This document shows, in pieces, positions 1-5,938 of a stretch of 6,357 nucleotides of DNA (the first letter of the stretch is position 1; every line of letters starts with the position of its first letter). The notes beneath the pieces were generated by a model, which made no database searches, was not told where the DNA came from, and worked only from the letters and a program-made list of their open reading frames with translations. The stretch comes from Flavobacteriales bacterium UBA1112 (GTDB lineage: Bacteria; Bacteroidota; Bacteroidia; Flavobacteriales_D; Sanyastnellaceae). Location of the stretch: positions 4,789 to 11,145 of the forward strand of contig DCBH01000100.1 in assembly GCA_002313415.1 (NCBI GenBank), written 5' to 3'. A program made the translations under genes and the position numbers.

Positions 1-16
1 TGCGGGGCTTTCGAAG
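1..16 (-). terminator. Possible left arm of the tRNA-Asn transcript terminator, cut by the window edge
   Basis: Read on the minus strand, the bases just after the tRNA 3' end are CTTCGAAAGCCCCGCA. A-rich bases followed by GCCCCGC resemble the ascending arm of a Rho-independent hairpin, whose matching GCGGGGC and T-run would lie outside the window. The second arm is not visible, so this is only a suggestion. It could equally be a spacer before another tRNA gene. Confidence 0.25.
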
Positions 17-90
17 CTCCTCCTCTTGGACTTGAACCAAGGACCCTCTGATTAACAGTCAGATGCTCTAACCAGCTGAGCTAAGGAGGA
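17..90 (-). tRNA. tRNA-Asn, anticodon GTT
   Basis: The minus strand folds into a complete 74-nt cloverleaf. The acceptor stem pairs TCCTCCT (90-84) with AGGAGGA (24-18). The D stem is GCTC/GAGC, the anticodon stem TCTGA/TCAGA encloses loop CTGTTAA, and the T stem CTTGG/CCAAG encloses TTCAAGT. The anticodon GTT lies at 54-56 (AAC on the plus strand) and reads AAC/AAU codons. The discriminator base is G (position 17), as expected for bacterial tRNA-Asn. CCA is not encoded: the next bases are CTT, so CCA must be added by the nucleotidyltransferase. The gene is divergent from the sugar kinase and has a good Bacteroidota-type promoter 12 bases upstream. Confidence 0.97.
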
Positions 91-102
91 ATTTGGGGAC
101 GG

Positions 103-133
103 CAAAAATACAGCAGGGTGCGCATCGAAGCAA
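103..133 (-). promoter_or_regulatory. Promoter of tRNA-Asn (Bacteroidota -33/-7 type)
   Basis: On the minus strand TTG (133-131), 20 bases, then TATTTTTG (110-103) fits the Bacteroidota primary sigma consensus TTTG-N19ish-TAnnTTTG, with an exact -7 box. The mature tRNA 5' end is at 90, leaving a short 5' leader. This is the best-formed promoter in the window, which suits a strongly expressed stable RNA. The call is a pattern match only. Confidence 0.7.
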
Positions 134-141
134 TACCTTTG
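134..141 (+). promoter_or_regulatory. -7 box for the sugar kinase gene
   Basis: TACCTTTG is an exact match to TAnnTTTG and lies 28 bases before the kinase ATG. No TTG is present about 20 bases upstream, because that stretch is occupied by the opposing tRNA promoter. This may be a weak promoter or one needing an activator. It abuts the -33 TTG of the tRNA promoter on the other strand. Confidence 0.5.
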
Positions 142-169
142 GCGAAAATCACAGCAATCTCACAAAAAC

Positions 170-1111
170 ATGTCTGTATTGACTCTTGGAACAGTTGCGT
201 TTGATACAATTGAAACGCCATTTGGCAGCTCTGGAAAGGTGGTTGGAGGAGCGGCCAGCTACATTGCCCTTGCGGTCTCGCAATTCGTGCGTAAACAGCA
301 TTTGGTAAGTGTAATAGGCGAGGACTTCCCCCAAGAGTTTTTGACCGAGCTGTCTGGCAGGGGTACATGCCTCAACGGGCTCTCTCTTGTGAAAGGTGGA
401 AAAAGCTTCCATTGGTCAGGCAAATACCATCAGGACATGGTTCAGCGAGATACGCTTGCCACAGATCTGAATGTTTTGGTAGGCTGGGAGCCTAAAGTGT
501 GCAAGTCGGGAAACAAGGCAGATTTTGTGATGCTTGGCAACCTTGACCCCGAGGTTCAGTTGGCGGTGTTAGATCAGGTCAACGCACCTCAAGTCGTGGT
601 GCTCGATACCATGAACTTTTGGATGGACATCGCCATGGAAAATCTGAAAAAAGTCATATCGCGCGTGGACGTTTTGACAGTTAATGACGAAGAGGCTAGG
701 CAGTTGACAGGGGAGTATTTTCTTCCGAAGGCCGCTCGAGCCATTCACAAGATGGGTCCGAAGACCGTGGTGATTAAGAAGGGTGAGCACGGTGCATTGA
801 TGTTTCAAGACAACAAGGTCTTTTTTGCACCAGCGTTTCCCTTGGAAGAGGTGATCGACCCCACTGGTGCAGGCGACACATTTGCAGGGGGATTTATTGG
901 TTATTTGGCGTCGCGCCAAGAGGCCACAGGGGAAGTGACGTGGGAGGACATGAAGCAGGCCGTTGTGGTGGGTAGCGTGATGGCAAGCTTCACGTGTGAA
1001 GCCTTTGGCACTTCCAAATTGAGGGGTTTGAGCATGGTTGATGTGCAGCAGCGCTGGAGGGAGTACACAAAGCTGACGGAGTCCGGGCTTATTTCCTGGC
1101 CCAAGGGCTGA
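170..1111 (+). CDS. PfkB/ribokinase-family sugar kinase, substrate unknown
   Basis: This 313-aa protein is a full-length member of the PfkB (ribokinase) family, cytosolic kinases that move the ATP gamma-phosphate to a sugar or nucleoside hydroxyl. Visible motifs in order are an N-terminal beta strand with D12 (VAFDTIETPFG), a substrate-side glycine motif GGAAS at 26-30, the NxxE magnesium motif N172-E175, KKGEHGA at 203-209, and the C-terminal signature DPTGAGDTFAGGF at 230-242. In that signature GAGD forms the anion hole and D236 is the expected catalytic base. All the catalytic residues I can identify are intact, so it should be active. The DTIETPFG start and the DTMNFW segment (146-151) look like a distinct conserved subgroup usually annotated only as PfkB kinase. 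I cannot assign fructose, ribose or adenosine as substrate. ATG 170 is chosen because it begins right at the first beta strand. The gene ends one base from the stop of the convergent peptidase gene. Confidence 0.93.
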   Translation: MSVLTLGTVAFDTIETPFGSSGKVVGGAASYIALAVSQFVRKQHLVSVIGEDFPQEFLTELSGRGTCLNGLSLVKGGKSFHWSGKYHQDMVQRDTLATDLNVLVGWEPKVCKSGNKADFVMLGNLDPEVQLAVLDQVNAPQVVVLDTMNFWMDIAMENLKKVISRVDVLTVNDEEARQLTGEYFLPKAARAIHKMGPKTVVIKKGEHGALMFQDNKVFFAPAFPLEEVIDPTGAGDTFAGGFIGYLASRQEATGEVTWEDMKQAVVVGSVMASFTCEAFGTSKLRGLSMVDVQQRWREYTKLTESGLISWPKG

Positions 1112-1112
1112 A

Positions 1113-1994
1113 TCAAGGCGCCCCCCGATCTTGCATGACCTGACCCAACCATGGGGTGGGATCAAGAGGTCTACCACGCACCCACCATTCGAAGTGCAAG
1201 TGAGGTCCAGTTGTCAGCTCACCTGTATTCCCGATCAGGGCCAAAGCTTCGCCTCCGCTAACCAAATCACCTTGTTGCTTGAGCAGTGAGGCACAATGTT
1301 TGTAGACTGAAACACGTTCGCCACGATGTTGAACCAACATGGTATACCCCGTTTCCACTGTGTAGCCGCTGAACAACACTGACCCGTCGTCCACGGCTTG
1401 AATTGCCGAGCCTTCAGCGGCCACCAAGTCTATGCCTAAGTGCCCAATACCGAGGTCCATTCCAGATGAAATTCCACCAACCAACGGCAAATAAGGGAAG
1501 CCAATGGGGTTGTTTTGTTCTGACGACTTTCGTTGAAGGGCAAAACGATCTTCTTGAGCAATTTGCGACCTAAGCACCATCTCGCCTTCGCCAGCACCAG
1601 TTTTTAGGGTGTTTTTTGCCCTCAGGTCTTCTCGAGCCGTGCTGGGAGGTTCCGAAGCGTTTTGAAGAAACGCCATCGCAGCGGAGTCGCCAGCCAATGA
1701 ATGCCGAATTGCCAAAAGGCTCATTTCTTGCCGAAGAAGCAGAGCGGACAACGAATCTGCCATAGACCTTGTTTCACGCATATCAGCCCTTGTGCTTTCA
1801 GCCACATACCCAGGAACCACCCATTGGCGCAGCGGCGTAAAGGCGACAGCGAGATAGGTCACGCCAACCATAAGCACCACAACCAAGGCCAGCCAAGAAG
1901 CCCAGTTGCGCGGGGTTCCGCGAAACACCCGAATTTCAGAGAAAGAGTTCTCGTCAAAAACAGTTACTCGAAGACGGTGTTTCCACATCGACAT
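1113..1994 (-). CDS. Membrane-anchored M23 (LytM-type) peptidoglycan endopeptidase
   Basis: This 293-aa protein is predicted to be a zinc peptidase cleaving peptide cross-links in the cell wall. It has a short cytoplasmic N-terminus, one membrane helix at about 32-52, a helical, probably coiled region at about 66-115, and a C-terminal periplasmic M23 domain at about 174-283. The M23 residues are all present: H185 and D189 of HLGID, H233 of VYKH, and HLH at 265-267. It therefore looks catalytically competent, unlike degenerate LytM activators such as EnvC. The segments ETGY, YKHCASLLKQQGD and GELTTGPHLHFE match the form common in Bacteroidota. The frame stays open upstream to a TTG at 2219, but that would run into porW. 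ATG 1994 is preferred because the conserved HRLRVTVFDENSF segment follows at once and a promoter lies 23 bases upstream; ATG 1988 is also possible. It is divergent from porW and convergent with the kinase. Confidence 0.92.
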   Translation of the reverse strand: MSMWKHRLRVTVFDENSFSEIRVFRGTPRNWASWLALVVVLMVGVTYLAVAFTPLRQWVVPGYVAESTRADMRETRSMADSLSALLLRQEMSLLAIRHSLAGDSAAMAFLQNASEPPSTAREDLRAKNTLKTGAGEGEMVLRSQIAQEDRFALQRKSSEQNNPIGFPYLPLVGGISSGMDLGIGHLGIDLVAAEGSAIQAVDDGSVLFSGYTVETGYTMLVQHRGERVSVYKHCASLLKQQGDLVSGGEALALIGNTGELTTGPHLHFEWWVRGRPLDPTPWLGQVMQDRGAP

Positions 1995-2017
1995 GTTGCG
2001 AATATCCGCCACAGGAA

Positions 2018-2048
2018 CAAAAGTTTCTCCACCAACCAAACCCCACAA
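2018..2048 (-). promoter_or_regulatory. Candidate promoter for the M23 peptidase gene
   Basis: On the minus strand TTG (2048-2046), 20 bases, then AACTTTTG (2025-2018). The -7 box differs from TAnnTTTG at one fixed position (A for T). It sits 23 bases before ATG 1994, which supports that start over the longer frame. The -33 part lies close to the porW -7 box on the other strand. Confidence 0.45.
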
Positions 2049-2052
2049 CCAA

Positions 2053-2060
2053 TAAATTTG
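2053..2060 (+). promoter_or_regulatory. -7 box for the porW operon
   Basis: TAAATTTG matches TAnnTTTG exactly and ends 23 bases before ATG 2084. No TTG is found at the usual -33 spacing; the nearest is a poor TTTC at 2024-2027, 25 bases away. A transcript starting a few bases downstream would leave almost no leader for the TTG at 2072 but a normal one for ATG 2084, so the site helps decide the start. Confidence 0.5.
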
Positions 2061-2083
2061 ACCCTTCCCCGTTGAAGCACCCG

Positions 2084-4762
2084 ATGTTGAACCGCCACCT
2101 GACGATCTTTTTGACCACAGCGATTTTGTTGTGTGTTTCATGCACCACCAAGCGAGATGGTCGAGCGTATAGGCTTTTTCACAACACGACGGCGAAGTAC
2201 AACGGCTTTTACTACGCAAATGAAGCCCATGCTGAAGCTGATTTGAAGTTGGAGGAGCTCCATGAGGAGCGTTGGGATGAGGTGCTCCCGCTGTTTTTGG
2301 AAGCAGATGAATCTACGGCCCAGCAAATCTTTCCTTTGATGGAGAGGGCCATTGAAAAGTGCACGCGTGTGGTAGATAGGCACACCATGGCCCCTCCGAA
2401 GCGAATGACGAAGTCCTTCAAAAGGCCCGTCATGAACAAGTGGATTGATGACAACTACACCGTGATTGGGAAATCTTATTACCTCAAAGGAGACTACCCC
2501 AAAGCAGAGGAGATATTCACCTATTTGGTTCGAACCGTGGATGGTGACGATGCAGAGGCGTGGGCATTTTCATGGTTAGGCCGAACACATATGCGCACGG
2601 GAGATGAGATCAAGGCGAAGAATGCATTGGTCAAAGCCGAAAGTGTTCGAGACGCATCGGACGACGCCAAGGCGCATACACTGATGGTTTTGGCTCAGTA
2701 CAAGATTCTTCAAGGGGAATACGAATCCGCAGCGAGGCACTTGGAAGATGCTCTGCCCTTGTTGGAAAAAAAAGACAAAGCAAGAACTCGAGCTACATTC
2801 GTTTTGGCACAGTGTCTTCGTGAAGTGGGAGATAAAGAAGGTGCCATTCTAAAATTTCAAGCTGTTGCGGACATGCGCTGGGCCGAGTATGAGTGGGTGT
2901 TCCAGGGCAACATTCAACAAGCCATGACCTATGAGCGTCGCAACGGAAGCAGTGAGGCGATTGTGGAGCTTCTGGAGGATATGCTCGAGGACAAAAAAAA
3001 TGAAGCCTATTTGGACCAAGTTTATTTCGCGCTGGGTGAGGTGGCTTTGGAGGATCGCCGCCGCGACGAATCGTTTGATCTTTTTAAAGCTTCTGTAGCT
3101 GCGCATGTGGACGACGATCACCAACTCGGCAAAGGATATTTGAAGTTGGCGGATTTGTACATGGAGGACTTGGTTTATCCAACAGCTCAGGCTTATTACG
3201 ACAGCGCCCTGGTGCACATCGATGAGGACAATGAGCGGAAAGATGAGATTTCTGCTCTGGCGTCGGACCTGAGCAGCTTGGTAGACAATTTGAACATCAT
3301 TTCAGAAGTCGACAGCTTGCTGAATTTGTGTGACATGGACGAAGACTTGAGATTGCGTGCCGTCGATCGCGTTTTGCGCAACATGGAGCTCGAGTTGCAA
3401 AGACTGAGAGAGGAGCGTGAGGCTGCCGCAGCAGCAGCAGCCGCCGCCGCCGCTGCGGACAATTCTGGAGCAGGCATGTTTTGGCCTTACAACGGGCAAC
3501 TTCGACAATCCGGGCAACAAGAATTCCTCTCGTATTGGGGTGACCGCCTGTTGGAGGACAACTGGCGTCGATCGAACAAATTCGGCAATTTGTTTTCTGA
3601 AGATGATGAAGACGGAGGGGGTGGAGAGGATGCCGAGGTGGAGGAAGCGCTTGACCCGCTTGACCCCGCAAATTTGCCTACATTCGAGGAGCTGCTGGCT
3701 ACATTGCCATGTGAGCCTGAGGTCCGAATCGTAGAGGAAGAGCGAATGGCTGAGGCTTATTACAACGCGGGTTTGGATTACCGGGAGAAGCTCAGCGACA
3801 ATGAAAAAGCGATTGAAACGTGGGGTGAATTGATCGAGGTGCTGGACAATTCAAACTTCCACCCAACAGCTCATTATCAGCTTTTTCGAACGTACCTCGA
3901 ACGGGAGGTTGAGGAGAATTATCAGAACCCTTTTTGTGACGATTGCAACAGCGCCTTTTGGGCGGACGAAATCGTTAGGCTGTATCCAGGAAGTGAGTGG
4001 GCGCGACTGATTGAAGACCCGGATTACCTGAACGAAGAGGAAGTTCTGCGAGAAGCCCAAAGGGAGGAGTATGAAACATATCTCGGTCGCTATTACACAA
4101 GGGATTACCAAAATGTGCTGCTCGACATAGACGAAATTTTGGAGCGCGATTCTGTCAATTTCTTTGAGTGCAAATACACATTGCTTCGCGCCCAATGTGT
4201 GGGTGGATTGACCAGTTATACCGGCGACCGCACACCCTATTTTGAAGCCCTGCAAGGCATTCTTGGCACGTGTCCCGACACGGAGGAGTCAGAATTTGCC
4301 AGTGACTTGATGCGAGCGCTTGGCGTGGAGTTGGGCAGAGGGGATGACAAACCGAACGAAGTCATTGAGGACATGCGAGAGGAATCTCCATTTCAGGTCC
4401 AACCCAACAAGGAGCACTACTTCGCCATTTTTGTTCCGGTTGGTCGAGGCAACGGCGAGGAAATCAAGGCACAAACGGCAGATTTCAACAGTTCCTTTTA
4501 TGCGTCTAAGCGCCTTAAGGTGACAAGCAATTTGCTCGACCGAGCCAACCAGGTTGTGTTGACCAAATCTTTCCGGAATTCCGAGGAAGCCATGGGATAT
4601 TACACCGTGTTTACCTCCAACCGAGAGGACCTCATTGACATCAACTCTTCCGGGTTTGATCTCGTGGTCATTAGCAATGAAAACTACGTGACATTGTTCA
4701 AAAACAAGGACATACAAGGGTATGTAAAATTCTTCTCACAACAGTACCTTTCGGACCAATGA
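2084..4762 (+). CDS. porW: PorW/SprE, TPR lipoprotein of the type IX secretion system
   Basis: This 892-aa periplasm-facing lipoprotein is needed for type IX secretion; published work on PorW/SprE links it to the PorK/PorN ring and the Sov/SprA translocon, and loss blocks gliding in flavobacteria. The signal peptide ends in LLCVSC, with C20 (or C17) as the likely lipidated residue. After it comes the family segment AYRLFHNTTAKYNGFYYANEA (28-48). TPR-like helix pairs follow, clear at about 131-186 and through to about 375. A charged helix leads to an Ala12 tract (447-458), then the conserved YWGDRLLEDNWRRSNK segment (484-499), an acidic/Gly tract (505-521), more TPR-like helices (about 550-605), and a C-terminal domain at about 768-889. 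ATG 2084 is preferred over TTG 2072, four codons earlier, from signal-peptide shape and promoter spacing. The stop overlaps the bactofilin start by ATGA. Length is close to that of known SprE proteins. The name sprE is equally valid. Confidence 0.9.
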   Translation: MLNRHLTIFLTTAILLCVSCTTKRDGRAYRLFHNTTAKYNGFYYANEAHAEADLKLEELHEERWDEVLPLFLEADESTAQQIFPLMERAIEKCTRVVDRHTMAPPKRMTKSFKRPVMNKWIDDNYTVIGKSYYLKGDYPKAEEIFTYLVRTVDGDDAEAWAFSWLGRTHMRTGDEIKAKNALVKAESVRDASDDAKAHTLMVLAQYKILQGEYESAARHLEDALPLLEKKDKARTRATFVLAQCLREVGDKEGAILKFQAVADMRWAEYEWVFQGNIQQAMTYERRNGSSEAIVELLEDMLEDKKNEAYLDQVYFALGEVALEDRRRDESFDLFKASVAAHVDDDHQLGKGYLKLADLYMEDLVYPTAQAYYDSALVHIDEDNERKDEISALASDLSSLVDNLNIISEVDSLLNLCDMDEDLRLRAVDRVLRNMELELQRLREEREAAAAAAAAAAAADNSGAGMFWPYNGQLRQSGQQEFLSYWGDRLLEDNWRRSNKFGNLFSEDDEDGGGGEDAEVEEALDPLDPANLPTFEELLATLPCEPEVRIVEEERMAEAYYNAGLDYREKLSDNEKAIETWGELIEVLDNSNFHPTAHYQLFRTYLEREVEENYQNPFCDDCNSAFWADEIVRLYPGSEWARLIEDPDYLNEEEVLREAQREEYETYLGRYYTRDYQNVLLDIDEILERDSVNFFECKYTLLRAQCVGGLTSYTGDRTPYFEALQGILGTCPDTEESEFASDLMRALGVELGRGDDKPNEVIEDMREESPFQVQPNKEHYFAIFVPVGRGNGEEIKAQTADFNSSFYASKRLKVTSNLLDRANQVVLTKSFRNSEEAMGYYTVFTSNREDLIDINSSGFDLVVISNENYVTLFKNKDIQGYVKFFSQQYLSDQ
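3422..3457 (+). repeat. Alanine-coding trinucleotide tract inside porW
   Basis: Twelve alanine codons in a row (GCT, GCC, four GCA, four GCC, GCT, GCG) code residues A447-A458. The two runs of four identical codons could slip during replication and change length by whole codons. They follow an Arg/Glu-rich helix, so the tract probably extends that helix or acts as a linker. Confidence 0.9.
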
Positions 4763-5250
4763 TTGGCAACAAAAAAACCCCGATAGGCATGGACGCTCAG
4801 AGTTCAGACGCGGTCAACCGCATTGTGGAAGGAACCGTCTTCGAAGGCAACATTCAAAGCATGAGCAACATGCGCGTTGACGGCACGTTCAACGGAGACA
4901 TTGTTACAAAAGGCCGGCTCGTGGTCGGACCAAAAGGATCGATCAAAGGCAATGTGAAGTGTGCTCATTGTGAAGTGGAAGGCGTTATGGAGGGTCAAAT
5001 TGAAGTGGCCGAACTCATGGCAATGAAATCTTCAGCCAAAGTTGCAGGGACCATTCACTACGGTCAATTGAGTGTCGAGGCTGGGGCTCAACCGGTTGGC
5101 ACATTTTACATGGGCGCTCGAGAGCAGAAAGAAGCCCCGATGATGGGCAAGCCAGGCGCAGTGAATACACTGAAAGGCGCAGAGGTGGTGACAGGAATGC
5201 CGAAGACAAAGGAGTCGTCTAGCCCCAAACTGGCACCGACGAAGCTTTAA
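4759..5250 (+). CDS. Bactofilin (polymer-forming cytoskeletal protein)
   Basis: This 163-aa protein is a bactofilin (DUF583/PF04519), a beta-helical protein that polymerises without nucleotide into membrane-associated filaments and often positions cell-wall enzymes. The domain runs from about 21 to 120, beginning NRIVEGTVFEGN. It shows the typical repeated strands: MRVDGTFNGDI, RLVVGPKGSIKGNV, CEVEGVMEGQIEV and the closing LSVEAGAQPVGTF. The turns carry the regularly spaced Gly and hydrophobic residues expected of the beta-helix. The tail (about 122-163) is Lys/Pro/Ser-rich and probably disordered. There is no membrane helix. The start ATG 4759 overlaps the porW stop (ATGA), implying translational coupling; a second ATG at 4789 (M11) is possible but less likely. 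An M23 peptidase two genes away makes a cell-wall role plausible, by inference. Confidence 0.93.
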   Translation: MIGNKKTPIGMDAQSSDAVNRIVEGTVFEGNIQSMSNMRVDGTFNGDIVTKGRLVVGPKGSIKGNVKCAHCEVEGVMEGQIEVAELMAMKSSAKVAGTIHYGQLSVEAGAQPVGTFYMGAREQKEAPMMGKPGAVNTLKGAEVVTGMPKTKESSSPKLAPTKL

Positions 5251-5258
5251 CCTGCTGT

Positions 5259-5498
5259 ATGGAGGAGCCGGAACCAAGAAGAGACGCGCCTCGCCAAGAG
5301 ATCAAAAAGACTGCACCATCCATTGTGAGTTTTGCAGGGATGGGGATTCAGCTCGGTGTCTCCATCGGGCTAGGTGTGTATGTGGGCATGAAGCTTGACG
5401 AACACATGGAGTGGGGCCAACCGATTGGAACCGCTTTATTTGGGTTGTTGGGACTGGCGGCGGGGATGTATCTGGTGCTGAAAGCATTGCAACTGTGA
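5259..5498 (+). CDS. AtpZ/AtpI-family small membrane protein
   Basis: This 79-aa protein has a charged N-terminus rich in Glu, Arg and Pro (1-18) and two membrane helices, about 22-43 and 54-77. They are Gly-rich, with GMGIQLGVSIGLGVYVG in the first and GTALFGLLGLAAGMY in the second, joined by a short loop MKLDEHMEWGQP. Size, two-helix hairpin and position just ahead of F0 genes fit the AtpZ/AtpI family (PF09527). Members in alkaliphilic Bacillus form a Mg2+/Ca2+-handling complex beside the ATP synthase. The gene starts 8 bases after the bactofilin stop with no Shine-Dalgarno sequence. Its stop overlaps the next start by GTGA. Function here is inferred from family and position. Confidence 0.88.
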   Translation: MEEPEPRRDAPRQEIKKTAPSIVSFAGMGIQLGVSIGLGVYVGMKLDEHMEWGQPIGTALFGLLGLAAGMYLVLKALQL

Positions 5499-5881
5499 GC
5501 GCCCACACGAAGCAAGCTCTTGTGTTGTTGTCAGTGGGAGGGGTGGGCATGTTTTTGCCTCAACTTGTTCCTTTGCTCGGGCCGATTTCAGGGACATGGT
5601 GGTGGCCAATGACCGTAGGATCATTGATGTTGGTGTCCTTAATCGGCGCCTTATGGATTCACCGTTCAGGCAAACGCTCTCCAATGCAATTTGTTGCGGC
5701 GGTCAACGGAATGACAGCGCTCAAGCTCTTCACAGCCATTGGTTGGATTGTGGCCTTTTTGGTCAACAATGAAGAGGGCAGATACGAATATGCATTTGGA
5801 ACTTTCGGTGTTTTTGTGGTGTTCACGGTGGTTTTGGTTTGGGGCGCACTAGGTCAATCAACGACAGGGAAAAAGAACTGA
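5495..5881 (+). CDS. Four-helix membrane protein, probable AtpI-like F0 assembly factor
   Basis: The 128-aa product has four predicted membrane helices at about 8-28, 36-56, 67-90 and 99-120, with a basic loop HRSGKR at 56-61 between helices two and three. This size and topology match AtpI, and the gene sits where atpI is found, directly before atpB. The third helix carries ALKLF, similar to a Lys-containing stretch in AtpI proteins. Similarity is weak, so the name rests mainly on position and topology. The frame is open from a GTG at 5411, but that would place 28 residues inside the atpZ-like gene. GTG 5495 is preferred because it gives a 4-base GTGA overlap and starts just before helix one; the next ATG (5549) would cut that helix. 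The gene ends in tandem stops TGA TAG (5879-5884). Confidence 0.75.
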   Translation: MSAHTKQALVLLSVGGVGMFLPQLVPLLGPISGTWWWPMTVGSLMLVSLIGALWIHRSGKRSPMQFVAAVNGMTALKLFTAIGWIVAFLVNNEEGRYEYAFGTFGVFVVFTVVLVWGALGQSTTGKKN

Positions 5882-5891
5882 TAGGAATTGC

Positions 5892-5920
5892 TTGAAACGC
5901 AGCATTACGTCCTATTTTTG
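5892..5920 (+). promoter_or_regulatory. Candidate promoter for atpB inside the gene string
   Basis: TATTTTTG at 5913-5920 matches TAnnTTTG exactly. A TTG at 5892-5894 lies 18 bases upstream, and another at 5888-5890 lies 22 bases upstream; both are within the usual range. The -7 box ends 18 bases before ATG 5939. It sits in the only gap over 10 bases in the plus-strand gene string, so the ATP synthase genes probably have their own start of transcription. Confidence 0.55.
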
Positions 5921-5938
5921 CGCCGGATTTTACCACCA

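Noticed and set aside
1098..1110. GCCC-AA-GGGC as a terminator hairpin at the end of the kinase
   Set aside because: The loop would be two bases and there is no T-run after it.
569..1177. A 202-residue minus-strand open frame across the kinase
   Set aside because: It is a shadow of the kinase gene: His/Cys-rich, no domain, and it overlaps an intact well-recognised enzyme.
1995..2219. An upstream extension of the peptidase frame giving 368 residues
   Set aside because: The extension starts with TTG inside the porW coding region, has low-complexity Ser/Gly and Cys-rich sequence with no family likeness, and ignores the promoter just before ATG 1994.
3297..3671. Minus-strand frames over the Ala tract of porW with Pro/Arg/Cys-rich products
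   Set aside because: The composition comes from the GC-rich alanine codons read on the other strand; no start signal or family likeness.
4289..4717. A 142-residue minus-strand frame opposite the porW C-terminal domain
   Set aside because: The plus-strand frame carries a conserved PorW domain; the minus frame has no recognisable motif or promoter.
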